Shown here: piece after piece, positions 1 through 10,605 of the stretch
Layout: every line of letters starts with the position of its first letter
How positions within the stretch are numbered: position 1 is the stretch's first letter
Assembly: GCF_050003625.1 (NCBI RefSeq)
Contig: NC_134397.1
Location: forward strand, 267,090,070-267,154,069
Source of the DNA: Haematobia irritans
Taxonomy: Eukaryota; Arthropoda; Insecta; Diptera; Muscidae
Length of the DNA: 64,000 bases
Direction of reading: 5' to 3'
Notes under the pieces: model-generated
What the model was told of the DNA's origin: nothing
Databases searched by the model: none
What the model saw: the letters and a program-made list of their open reading frames with translations, nothing else
Translations under genes and position numbers: made by a program

Positions 1-84
1 ATGATTTGTACCATTTTATGAATTCTTACTCTGTTTTTAACCTATTTGAAAAAAAAAGTTTAAATTACCCATTAAAAGTATGAA

Positions 85-216
85 AAAACCAAGGTATAAA
101 AAATTGAATTAAAACAAGTTCCTGGGTAGTTAAAATAAAAAACATCATTGGGAGTGCATCTTTTGGAAGTGCTTTTAAAGTTGTGCCTTTGAAAGAACTT
201 CCAAATTTTTGTGCTG
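85..216 (-). repeat. Y-family TIR element, end fragment
   Basis: Reverse-oriented relic of the left end of the complete Y element at 18399-21159. It shares the blocks GGAAGTGCTTTTAAAGTTG and AACTTCCAAATTTTTG and ends in a decayed GTGCTGG in place of TTGCTGGG. The other end is not present. Confidence 0.55.
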
Positions 217-218
217 GT

Positions 219-256
219 TATAATACCCTCTTCCACAGTGTGGCGCAGGGTATAAA
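219..256 (-). repeat. Helentron-like 5' terminal stem (subfamily 3), solo
   Basis: The reverse complement reads TATACCCTGCGCCACACTGT followed by a matching AGAGGGTATTATA arm. This is the same terminal hairpin that starts the element at 63349. Only the end is present here. Confidence 0.45.
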
Positions 257-261
257 AATGT

Positions 262-600
262 TTGCGCAGTTCACTAAAAAAAATTGAACCTACAAACGCC
301 GATATCAAAAAATAAGTAAACATTTTTCGAAGAGTCCAAGAAAATTTATTATTAGCCAAAAATAAATAATTTCTTACTGAAAGAAAGCTTCGTATTTTTA
401 AGGAAAAAATTATTTCGAAATTGCAAGAAAGCCTTTGCGAATTTGAAGATGGGCGCATTTGTGATAAAATTCCAAAATGTAAAAAAAAAAATTTTGCTTT
501 TTTTTAGCTAATTAAGCAAACGTTAACAAACATTTATTAAAATCAAGGAAATTTTAACAAAACATAATAATTTCATCAACTAAACTATAGCTAAAAATTG
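262..600 (+). repeat. K-family MITE relic
   Basis: Diverged copy of the element at 8003-8501. Shared blocks include AAATAAGTAAACATTTTTCG and CAAGAAAATTTATTA, then an ATTGCAAGAA block and a T-run followed by a TTAACTAACG-like stretch. Termini are not preserved. Confidence 0.45.
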
Positions 601-701
601 TTTGTATCTAGTGAAAATAGTATTCTTTTAATGGTTATTTTTATTAATAAACAATTTTAAAGAAAACAAATTTTTAAATTGGTGCTGTATATGTTTCGAC
701 T

Positions 702-2255
702 CACTGGAACAAAAAAAAAAACATACCCGGTTCGAAAGGTTTTACCATTAGTCTAATGATTTTGATATTGATTCCGTGCCAAACAAGCGGAGAATTGAGG
801 TAAGGTTACTTATAGGACACAATTCTCTTTTAAATTTGAGTTTTGCTTACTTGATTTTAGGAAACCACTTTTTAATATCATGTAGGTTAGGTTAGGTTAT
901 GTGGCCGCCCGATGTATCAGGCTCACTTAGACTATTCAGTCCATTGTGATACCACAGTGGTGAACTTCTCTCTTATCACTGAGTGCTGCCCGATTCCATG
1001 TTAAGCTCAATGACAAGGGACCTCCTTTTTATAGCCGAGTCCGAACGGCGTTCCACATTCCAGTGAAACCACTTAGAGAAGCTTTGAAACCCTCAGAAAT
1101 GTCACCAGCATTACTGAGGTGGGATAATCCACCGCTGAAAAACTTTTTGGTGTTCGGTCGTAGCAGGAATCGAACCCACGACCTTGTGTATGCAAGGCGG
1201 GCATGCTAACCATTGCACCACAGTGGCTCCCATTAATATCATGTAATTTTAATAAATTTAATTTAATTTCATTAATTAGGTATAAACATGAGGTATACAA
1301 TTGTTAAAATAAGACTTGACTTGACAAGTAGAAATTATGCTATGTTTCACGTAAAAACGTCTTTAAAATAAATTTTTGAAAAACATGTACTAATTCTGAC
1401 AACAACTTTTGGACAAGGAGAAAAACTTTGTAACGAAGAAATCTTCTATGATGATTAAAATTCTTGAACTATTTATATTCACGACATTATTTTCTTCTGG
1501 GTAAAGATGACAAAAATACACAAGGATTGTTCAGAAGTTTCATGGAACTTTATTAAGTATAAGTGCACTCAAAAAAAGTTTACTTGGATCCAAAAATTTT
1601 GACCTTCTCTTAAAGATTTTTGTATTGATTCCGAGCCAAAGAAGCGGCTTCTTTAAAATAAAGAAATTTGTTGGCGACCTATCTGGCTTTAAATCTAGGA
1701 TCAATAAAATTAAAATTAAAAAAAAATTAAATTTAAATTACGATTCAGATTTCATTTTTTGAATTTTCATTTTCTTTTCGTGGTATATTCATAAAGCTGT
1801 TCACCTAAAAACAAATGCCAGTTTAAAAATCTAAATTATAGGGGATATCTCACATTAAAAATGTTTTCTTAATTCCAAAAAAAAAATTAAACCAAAGATG
1901 CTAAATCCTCAAAATAGGTTATAGCCTATATTTGAATCTTCTTTTTATCTTAAATCTAAAGTTTCAATATTACAGTTAATTTAAGGACGATTTCTCTAAA
2001 TCAAAAAGTGTTTCTTTATTTTAAGGAAAATTTTCCTTAGTTTGGTTTATATGAGGGCTTTAACGGAGGGACATACATTTATAAAATTTGTGTCCTAAAT
2101 TTAATGAAAAAATATTTTGAAGCAAAGATTATAAACTTAATTTTAATTAAACTTTCACTATTTTAAAGAAATTTTGTCCTTAATATTTTGTAAATTGCGC
2201 ATCCTAAAATTTAGGTTGCATAATCTTTAATATCACGTAAACATTTTTTTCAGTG
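702..2255 (+). mobile_element. Z-family TIR element(s), composite
   Basis: Starts CACTGGAACAAAAAA and ends TTTTTTTCAGTG. The internal blocks match the complete Z element at 25685-26331: the CATGCCCAGTTCCAAAGATTT-like head, GATTCCGTGCCAAACAAGCG, and the slowly diverging T/A-rich body. A second head-like block at about 1565-1650 suggests two overlapping copies. A SINE (885-1232) sits inside. No transposase is visible, so it is non-autonomous. Confidence 0.5.
885..1232 (-). mobile_element. tRNA-headed SINE with (CCTAA)n tail
   Basis: Read on the minus strand, it begins with a tRNA-like head containing A-box TGGTGCAATGGTTAG and B-box GGGTTCGATTCC. A roughly 250-bp body follows (GCGGTGGATTATCCCACC, then a GGAATCGGGCAGCACTCAGTG block), and it ends in TAACC repeats. 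It is flanked by a perfect 13-bp target duplication, TTAATATCATGTA, at 872-884 and 1233-1245. Full length, about 348 bp. An apparent reading frame here is not a gene. Confidence 0.9.
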
Positions 2256-2559
2256 TGCTATTAGTCAGTGTTACATAGAAAGCCAATAGCAATCATTAGA
2301 GCAAATTCGTCCGGTTAGATATGCAGTTTCGTCTTCTCTTTCATGCACTTTGTTTACAGACTCAAATACTTACTCGTTTTGCCATTGAAGATTGTACAAT
2401 TGCATTTTTGAGAGTGTTTTAGTTTGTTTACTAACCGGTAGTAGTTCAAACTATGACATCCTCTAAAGATGGATGGATTTGACCATAGTGGAGGATTAAA
2501 TAGAACTTGAACTTTTTTTTTTCTTGAATTTATTTCAGATTGTTTGCAGAGTTGTCCAT

Positions 2560-4071
2560 CACTGAAAAAAATATTGTTGTAAGGCCAAAGATTTCATGCC
2601 CTTGAAATACGAAATTTTGCCTACACTCAAACAAAAGTTTACTTGGAACCAAAGATTTTGAAACATTTTGACAACATTTCCTATAGCAATAAAATTTGAC
2701 AAAATTTTCTATAGAAATAAAATGTTGGCAATAAAAATTTGACAAAATTTTCTATAGTAATAATTATTTCTTGGGATCGGATATATATAAATATAGACTG
2801 ATATGGACCAATTTTGGCATGGTTGTTAGCGACCATATACTAGCACAATGTACCAAATTTCAACCGGTTCGGATGAATTTTGCTCCTCTAATATCTCCGG
2901 AGGTCAAATCTGGGGATCGGTTTAAATGGGGGTTATATATTATTAAGACAGGTATGGACCAATTTTTACATGGCTGTTAGAGACCATACACTAACACCAC
3001 GTACCAAATTTCAACCGGATCGGGAGAATTTTGCTCTTCCAAAGGGCACCGGAAGTCAAATCTGGGGATCGGTATATATGTGGGCTACATATAATTATGG
3101 ACGTATATGTACCAATTCCTGCATGGTTGTCAGAGACCATATACTAACACCACGTACCAAATTTCAACCAAATCGGATAAATTTTGCTCATGCATGAGGC
3201 TCCATATACTAGCACAATGTACCAAATTTCAACCGGTTCGGATGAATTTTGCTCCTCTAATATCTTCGGAGGTCAAATCTGGGGATCGGTTTAAATGGGG
3301 GTTATATATTACTAAGACAGGTATGGACCAATTTTTACATAGAGACCATACACTAACACCACGTACCAAATTTCAACCGGATCGGGAGAATTTTGCTCTT
3401 CCAAAGGGCACCGGAAGTCAAATCTGGGGATCGGTATATATGTGGGCTACATATAATTATGGACGTATATGTACCAATTCCTGCATGGTTGTCAGAGACC
3501 ATATACTAACACCACGTACCAAATTTCAACCAAATCGGATAAATTTTGATCATGCATGAGGCTTCGGAGTTCAAATCTGGGGATCGGTTTAAATGGGGTC
3601 TATATATGATTATGGATCGATGTGGACCAATTTTTGCATGTTTATTAAAGACCATATACTAACACCATGTACCAAATTTCAATCGGATCGGATGAATTTT
3701 GCTCCTCCACGGAGCTCCGCAAGCCAAATCTGAGCGTCGGTTTATATGGGGGCAATACGTAAAAGTGGTCCGATATAGCCCATTTGCAATACCATCCGAC
3801 CTACATCAATAACAACTACTTGTGCCAAGTTTCAAGTCGATAGCTTGTTTCGTTCGGAAGTTAGCGTGATTTCAACAGATGGACGGACGGACATGCTTAG
3901 ATCGACTCAGAATTTCACCGCGTAAATTTAATAATTTAATAAATTTGAAGCAAAAATTATAAACTTTATTTTAATTAAAATTTCATTATTTTAAAGAAAT
4001 TTGTCCTTGATATTTTGTAAATTACGCAACCTAAAATTTTATCTTTAATATCACGTCCATTTTTTCCAGTG
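2560..4071 (+). mobile_element. Z-family TIR element with Helentron inside
   Basis: Begins CACTGAAAAAAATATTGTTG, matching one end of 25685-26331, and ends TTTTTTCCAGTG. The right arm (3925-4071) repeats the right arm of the element ending at 2255, including the AAATTACGCAACCTAAAATTT block. The middle is a truncated Helentron-like array. A further relic of the same family follows at 4079-4225. Confidence 0.5.
2660..3921 (-). mobile_element. Helentron-like element, truncated (H1)
   Basis: Minus-oriented. The left part holds 29-bp TTTCTATAGAAA-type units. It then has several roughly 153-bp units (GGGGATCGGTTTATATGGG, GTACCAAATTTCAACCGGATC). The right part is the 5' domain with TTAGCGTGATTTCAAC and GGACGGACGGACATG. 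Both termini are missing. A block at about 2805-3200 is repeated almost exactly at 3200-3600, a local tandem duplication of two units. Confidence 0.7.
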
Positions 4072-4332
4072 TAGCATACAATTTCTCTGATATTAAGTTT
4101 TTATCATTGATAAAAAAACTATAAACTTTTCACTGAAATTGTGTCCTTATAGTCAAATGATTTGACAAACAAATTGGTATTTTTCCGTGACAGAAAATGT
4201 TGTAGGACACAGGTCAATTTGGCTTTAACCCTCTAATGCCCCATTTTTTGTCAGCTGATTAAATATTCAATGTTAACGACACAAAAGCAAGAAAACTAAT
4301 CAAGAACAATTTATACGGTAAAATTCAGTATA

Positions 4333-5440
4333 ACAGGTAGGCCTCAGTTTCGGCGATCGCCTCTTCATTGCAGCCAAATTTTTTCCCTGCGAGCATCCTT
4401 TTGATGTCTGAGAACAAGAAAAAGTCGCTGGGGCCAGATCTGGAGAATACGGTGGGTGGGGAAGCAATTCGAAGCCCAATTCATGAATTTTTGCCATCGT
4501 TCTCAATACTTGTGGCACGGTGCGTTGTCTTGGTGGAACAACACTTTTTTTCTTCTTCATATGGGGCCGTTTTGCCGCGATTTCGACCTTCAAACGCTCC
4601 AATAACGCCATATAATAATCACTGTTGATGGATTTTACCTTTTCAAGATAATCGATAAAAATTATTCCATGCGCATTCCAAACAACAGAGGCCATTACTT
4701 TGCCAGCGGACTTTTGAGTCTTTCCACGCTTCGGAGACGGTTCACCGGTCGCTGTCCACTCAGCCGACTGTCGATTGGAGTCATGATTGTAGTGATGGAG
4801 CCATGTTTCGTCCATTGTCACATATCGACGGAAAAACTCGGGTGTATTACGAGTTAACAGCTGAAAACACCGCTCAGAATCATCAACACGTTGTTGTTTT
4901 TGGTCAAATGTAAGCTCGGGCGGCACCCATTTTGCACAGAGCTTCCGCATATCCAAATATTGATGAATGATATGACCAACCTGTTCCTTTGATATCTTTA
5001 AGGCCTCTGCTATCTCGATCATTTTACGGTCATTCAAAATCATTTTGTGAATTTTTTTTTATGTTTTCGTCGGTAACCACCTCTTTCGGGCGTCCACAGC
5101 GTTCACCGTCCTCCGTGCTCATTTCACCACGCTTGAATTTTGCATACCAATCAATTATTGTTGATTTCCCTGGGGCAGAGTCCGGAAACTCATTGTCAAG
5201 TTTTTGCTTTCACCGTATTTTTCCCCTTCAGAAAGCAGTATTTTATCAAAACACGAAATTCCTTTTTTTCCATTTTTTACAATAACAAAAGTTGTTTCAC
5301 TCTATCTCACAAACTAATTGACTTACAGACGTCAAATTTTGACACGAATAATTTGAAGGTTGGTACTATATAAAATTATATGCATTTAATACTAGCGACG
5401 CCATCTACGTATCAGACCGGGGACTTATCAGCCAACCTGT
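4333..5440 (-). mobile_element. mariner (DD34D), internally deleted (M1)
   Basis: TIR starts ACAGGT at 4333 and ends CCAACCTGT at 5440, with TA at 4331-4332 and 5441-5442. The right TIR continues into GGGGACTTATCAGCC. On the left the TIR jumps straight to AGGCCTCAGTTTCGGCG, so the terminal 100 bp or so present in the copy at 39866 is deleted. Confidence 0.85.
4340..5265 (-). pseudogene. mariner transposase, broken
   Basis: Transposase of the mariner type (cut-and-paste, TA targets, nuclear). The longest open piece (4300-5043) has the HTH-like block ALKISKEQVGHIIHQYLDMR, then VTMDETWLHHY with the first catalytic Asp, then PHPPYSPDLAP. The second catalytic Asp motif (HQDNAPCH in the family) is destroyed by a frameshift reading VPPRQRTVPQV. 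The third is lost because SPDLAP runs into a shifted frame. The N-terminal part (5044-5265) is in another frame. Clearly inactive. It sits inside the small TIR element at 4229-5580. Confidence 0.85.
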
Positions 5441-5580
5441 TATGCTGCAAAGGCTCTTGAACAGGTTCAACCAAGTTTTCTTTTTTTATTTTATTCATTT
5501 TTGTTGACTTAAGGTGTGTTGTTCTAAAAGCTTCCTTATTTAATGAAGATCGCCTAAAGGGGGGATTGGGCATTAGAGGG

Positions 5581-5929
5581 TAAATAATTCAAAAAATTCT
5601 TCAAAATTTATCTTGACTACAAAGCATAAAAGCTCTCAAAATTTTTCCAAAAACAGAATACTTCCGTCCAAGGACAAGCTCATGTAAAATTCAATGGAGT
5701 TGACCAAATTTGCACAACTGCGGGATTACAAGTTGGAGATCCAATCTACTTTTAAGTAATCTCCTTTTGCTTTTTTTTAGATAAAAAGAAAGTGTGATGA
5801 GAATTTGTGAAAATATTGTAAATGATAATTATCATGAGAGGAAAAAGGCGACTTGTGTAACTCTTGTTCAAAACTGCTATTCGATATTGTTTCTATGGAC
5901 AGTCTATTCCCACATTTATTATACCCACC
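5581..5929. other. Unassigned 350-bp stretch
   Basis: AT-rich, with no gene or recognisable repeat between the TIR element and the Helentron-like element. Confidence 0.4.
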
Positions 5930-7363
5930 ACCATAGGATGGGGGGTATATTAACTTTGTCATTCCGTTTGTAACACATCGAAATATTGCTCTAAGACCCC
6001 ATAAAGTATATATATTCTGGGTCGTGGTGAAATTCTGAGTCGATCTGAGCATGTCCGTCCGTCCGTCCGTCTGTTGAAATCACGCTAACTTCCGAACGAA
6101 ACAAGCTATCGACTTGAAACTTGGCACAAGTAGTTGTTATTGATGTAGGTCGGATGGTATTGCAAATGGGCCATATCAGTCCACATTTACGTATAGCCCC
6201 CATATAAACGGACCCCCAGATTTGGCTTGCGAGGCCTCTAAGAGAAGCAAATTTCATCCGATCGGGTTGAAATTTGGTACGTGATGTTAGTATATGGTAT
6301 CCAACAACCATGCAAAAATTGGTCTACATCGGTCCATAATTATATATAGCCCCCATATAAACCGATCCCCCGATTTGGCTTGCGAGGCCTCTAAGGGAAG
6401 CAAATTTCATCCGATCCGGCTGAAATTTGGTACATGGTGTTAGTATATGGTCTCTAACAACCATGCAAAAATTGGTCCACATCGGTCCATAATTATATAT
6501 AGCCCCCATATAAACCGATCCCCCGATTTGGACTGCGAGGCCTCTAAGAGAAGCAAATTTCATCCGATCCGGCTGAAATTTGGTACATGGTGTTGGTATA
6601 TAGTCTCTAATAACCATGCAAAAATTGGTCCACATCGGTCCATAATCATATATAGCCCCCATATAAACCGATCACCAGATTTGACCTCTGGAGCCTCTTG
6701 GAAGACCAAAATTCATCTGATTCAGTTGAAATTTGGTACGTGGTGTTAATATATGGCCTCAAACTCCCATGCAAAAATTGGTCGAAATCGGCCCATAATT
6801 ATATATAGGCCCCATATAAACCGATCCCCAGATTTGACCTCCAGAGCCCTTTGGAAGAGCAAAATTCTTCCCATTCGGTTGAAATTTGGTACGTGATGTT
6901 AGTATATGGTATCCAACAACCATGCAGGAATTGGTTCCTATCAGCCCATAATTATATATAGCTCCCATATAAACCGATCCCCAGATTTGACCTCCGGTGA
7001 CTTTTGTAGAAGCAAATTTCATCCGATCTGCTTGAAATTTGGTACGTGGTGATCGTATATGATATATAACAACCATGCCAAAAGTGGTCCATATTCATAT
7101 ATAGCCCCATATAAACCGATCCCGAGATTTGGTTTTGGAGCCTCTTGGAGGAGCAAATTTCATCCGAGTGAGTTGAAATTTGGTACATTGTGCTAGTATA
7201 TGGTCGTTAACAACCATGCCTAACTAGGTCCATATCGGTCTATACTTATACATATCCCTCAGATAAATCGATTTCCAATCACACAAAAATTGGTCCATAT
7301 CAAGTTCATAATTGTATATAGCCCCCATATAAGCGACCCCCGTATTTCAATTCTGGCTCTCTA

Positions 7364-7879
7364 CACTCAAAAAAAAGTGAACTCTCTATTTCACTAAAGC
7401 CAATTTAACTTTATGTTAGTTCATGGAATTATTATGTTTGGGGAAAGTTTCCTCTACTCTAATAATTTTTTGTGTACGTTAGTTAAATTAACTAAAACCG
7501 AGGAAAAAAATATACACAAATGAAGGATAAACATTAACTAAATTCGTGTCTTCTACAAAATAGTTCAATATTTCTTTAAATTTCCAAATTTTACTACAAA
7601 TGCGTTCATCATGAACTTCGTATGTCACTAAAGATATTCTTGCAATTTTGAACTACAATTTTTTCCTTCAAACTACAAAATTTTCTTTAACAAGTTAAAA
7701 AACTTAACTATGTCTAATAAATTTTCTTGAATTTGTCGAAAAATATTTACTTATTTTTATGACATAGGCGTGATGCCAGCGTTTGTTATACTGTTTAGTT
7801 AAAATTTTCTAAAAATATTCAAAATTTTCTAAAATTAACCAAAATGTTTCTTCCTGGTGGGTTCACTGTTTTTTCAGTG
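7364..7879 (+). mobile_element. K-family MITE (K1)
   Basis: Ends CACTCAAAAAAAAGTGAACT and GTGGGTTCACTGTTTTTTCAG with terminal TG, flanked by TA on both sides. Non-coding. It is inserted in the 3' part of the Helentron-like element. Confidence 0.75.
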
Positions 7880-8002
7880 TACGTACCGTGCAAAAAGTCC
7901 ATATCGATTCGTAATTATTTGTAGACTTAACTATATATAACTTTTTTGTCTAATATATACCACGTATGGACTAACTCACAATTTAGAAAACGATGTTAAG
8001 AA

Positions 8003-8501
8003 CACTGAAAAAACAGTGAACCCACCAGGAAAGATAACTTTCGATTAATTTTAGAAAATTTTAAATAAACAATATTACAAGCGCTGGCATCACTCCGATA
8101 TGGTAAAAATAAGTAAATATTTTTCGACAAATTCAAGAAAATTTATTAGACATAACTAAGTTTTTGCACTTGTTAAAGAAAATTTTGTAGTTTTAAGAGA
8201 AATCTTGGAGTTCAAAATTGCAAGAATGTCTTTAGTGCCATACGAAGTTCATGATGGACACATTTTTGGTAAAATTTACAAATTTAAAGAAATAATGAAC
8301 TATTTTGTGAGAAATACGAAATTAGGAAACCTTTATGCTTTATTTTTGTATAATTTTTTCCTGTTTTTTTTAGTTCATTTAACTAACGTACGCAAAAAAT
8401 TATTTGAGTAAAGTAAACTTTTTCCAAACATAATGATTCTATGAACTAATATAAAGTTAAATTGGCTTTAGTGAAATAGAGAGTTCACTTTTTTTTGAGT
8501 G
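8003..8501 (-). mobile_element. K-family MITE (K2)
   Basis: Reverse-oriented K copy (CACTGAAAAAACAGTGAACC to GAGTG). The uninterrupted sequence survives in the element at 56856-58029 (GATGTTAAGAAGTTTTAAG), so the insertion is exact and leaves an AA duplicate. A 68-codon frame inside is not a gene. Confidence 0.75.
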
Positions 8502-8629
8502 AAGTTTTAAGATACCACAACCCAAGTATTTCGATTGTGGATGACAGTCTTTCGTAGAAGTTACTACGCAATCCATGGTGGAGGGTACATAAGATTCGGC
8601 CTGGCCGAACTTACGGCCGTATATACTTG

Positions 8630-9753
8630 TTTTTTCTATAAAATGCAAGAAAAAAATTCCCATACATTTGCTGCAAGCAACGCACACTACAAAATTTGAG
8701 ACTAATGTCATAGTCTCAGTTTAATGCACATTGCTGTAGTAATGCCCATGATGAACGAGACACTAAACTTGGTCCTTTTGCATAGTTTTTTCTCGTTTTC
8801 TTTCATTGCATTCGTTTCTTTTGTGAGAATATTTCTTATCATCTGCAAGTTCTTTTAATATACTATATTGTTTTTTTTGTTTTTTTGTTTTTTTTTTTTT
8901 GGTAAAATACTCTTGTGAATGAAATTATATCATTGGCTTTTTATTTCAATTACAATCTTTTATTTCACTTCTCTTCCAGTTGAGCTCTTCCGAAAAAACA
9001 AACGGCGATAAAATGTAATTTTGTTTTTGTTTACTATTCGCAATATGAAAAAAAAGTTCAGTTTTATGATATACGAATTTATGAAGAGATTTTGCTAAAT
9101 TTTCTAGGTCAAATATTTTATGATTTACTATTAAATGGTCCTTCGAGATGGAATACACAAAGTACAAGTACTTCTTTAATTGGCACAACTATTTACTGTA
9201 GGTAAAACTGTTCAACTAATTGCATTTGGCTTGAGATTAGTTTAATTATCCTTGAGTACGAGTAAATAAATATAACTTATTTTACAATGAAAATAAGTTA
9301 TATTTTTCTGTATGGAGATTGGAAAGACTAAGAGGTCAATAAAAAATTTTCTTTAAATGGTCATATCTTATTGATTTCTATACATATTCCAAAAGATTTT
9401 CCTTAAAGGTGCGATTCGGATGCTAAAAATGAAAAATGTCCATGGGGTAGTCCTACTTAATTGTTCCAGGACGTGTCCTTTGGAATGAGTCCAAGACGTG
9501 CCCTTATAAATTTACACTGTCAATAATAAACTTATGTTCAAATGATCTGTCCCTTCCTTACGCTTTGACCAGAACTGGGACTGGTCCATATACTAGTCCT
9601 CTACAGGTCTTGGGGTTGATATGTTTCCGTAGGGTATATGCAAGAAAACGAAAATTTGTGATTGCGTTGATAGCCTCATTTTTATGAGTACACGGACGAA
9701 AAAGACTATTTTCATATGTTTTGGTGTAAAAATAATATATTTGGAACTTAAAT
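8630..9753. other. Unassigned AT-rich region
   Basis: No gene, RNA or repeat that I recognise. It contains T-runs at about 8860-8900 and a small perfect hairpin at 9268-9305. Open frames here are short and unremarkable. Confidence 0.5.
9268..9305. repeat. 16-bp perfect hairpin
   Basis: Arms AAATATAACTTATTTT and AAAATAAGTTATATTT with a 6-nt loop ACAATG. Very AT-rich, and no flanking element was identified. Confidence 0.7.
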
Positions 9754-9756
9754 ATT

Positions 9757-10095
9757 GTCAAAATTTTATTTCTAAAGAAAATTTTGTCAACATTTTATTT
9801 TTATAGAAAACTTTGTCAACATTTTATTTCTATAGAAAACTTTGTAAAAATTTTATTCTTATAGAAAATTTTGTCAAAATTTTATTTCTATAGAAAATTT
9901 AGTCAAATTTTTATTTCTATAGAAAATTGTGTTAAAATTTTATTTCTATAGAAAATTTTGTCAAAATTTTATTTCTATAGAAAATTTTATTTCTAAAGAA
10001 AATTTTTTTTCTATAGAAAATTTTATTTCTAAAGAAAATTTTATTTGTATAGAAAATTTTGACAAAATTGTAATTCTATAGAAAATTTTGTCGGC
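9757..10095 (+). repeat. 29-bp tandem array
   Basis: About a dozen units of TTTCTATAGAAAATTTTGTC plus AAAATTTTA, degenerate towards 10000-10095. The same unit forms the second array of the Helentron-like elements (20095-20515, 35770-36180, 53060-53495), so this is probably a stranded fragment of one. Confidence 0.8.
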
Positions 10096-10164
10096 TACTG
10101 CCCAAACAAATCTGCAAACATATCTCTCTTCCTTTGCCAAACTCAAATAATCGACAGCCAACTA

Positions 10165-10604
10165 CATTCAAATCGATGAATATAGCATAGCTTGCGGCGC
10201 CCACGATACGGTTAAACAAACTTTATTTAACAGAACCATACATTTAGTTGGGCACCGTGAAGCTACGTCCGCTTTGCATGCCAAGTGCTGTGGGTTCGAT
10301 CCCTGCTTCGACCGAATACCAAAAAGTTTTTTTTTATATATATTCCAGATATGTTCGGAAGATTCCCAAAAAAAGTTCAACATTGCATACTACTATATTA
10401 AATTTTTACTATGAACTGTAAAATGTGTCTTATTAAAGACTTAAAGTCAGAAAAGAACAGTGCTTGATATAAATGAAATGGGCTGTGTTGTTGGTTCAAA
10501 AATAGTTTTTTTTTTTATTGAAAAATAAAAACGAACGATTTTTTTGGTGATAAAAGTTTAAAATTTTCGAAGAAGGAATTCAAAAAACTCTAACAAAAAC
10601 GTTT
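10165..10604 (+). mobile_element. T element, partial copy
   Basis: Contains the AGCATAGCTTGCGGCGCCCA centre, one tRNA-like module (GGGCACCGTGAAGCTACG to GGGTTCGATCCCTGC) and the right arm (TGTCTTATTAAAGAC, then AAAACTCTAACAAAAACG). The other half, with the second tRNA-like module, is missing. It abuts the Helentron-like element starting at 10606. Confidence 0.7.
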
Positions 10605-10605
10605 T

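Larger units (their letters stand above)
4229..5580. mobile_element. Small TIR element interrupted by mariner
   Basis: Terminal inverted repeats CCCTCTAATGCCC (4229-4241) and GGGCATTAGAGGG (5568-5580), flanked by TAA on both sides (4226-4228 and 5581-5583). Without the mariner at 4333-5440 the element would be about 245 bp with no coding capacity. CCC ends with a TAA or TTAA-like target recall piggyBac-type elements, but the superfamily is a guess. Confidence 0.6.
5930..8629 (+). mobile_element. Helentron-like element, complete (H2)
   Basis: Starts TATACCCACCACCATAGGAT and ends GGCCGTATATACTTG before a T-run. Parts in order: a 5' domain with the GTCCGTCCGTCCGTC run and TTGTAACACATCGAAATATTG; at least six roughly 153-bp units (CATAATTATATATAGCCCCC); and a 3' domain with subterminal ATGGTGGAGGGTACATAAG and the palindrome TTCGGCCTGGCCGAA. 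This matches the plan of Drosophila DINE-1/Helentron elements (my assignment). No Rep/helicase is present, so it is non-autonomous. Two K MITEs are inserted in it. Confidence 0.8.

Noticed and set aside
1073..1300. 75-codon minus-strand frame
   Set aside because: Falls in the tRNA-derived head and body of a SINE.
9757..10095. Regular short repeats resembling a CRISPR array
   Set aside because: Units are contiguous with no unique spacers, occur inside eukaryotic transposons, and no cas genes exist here.
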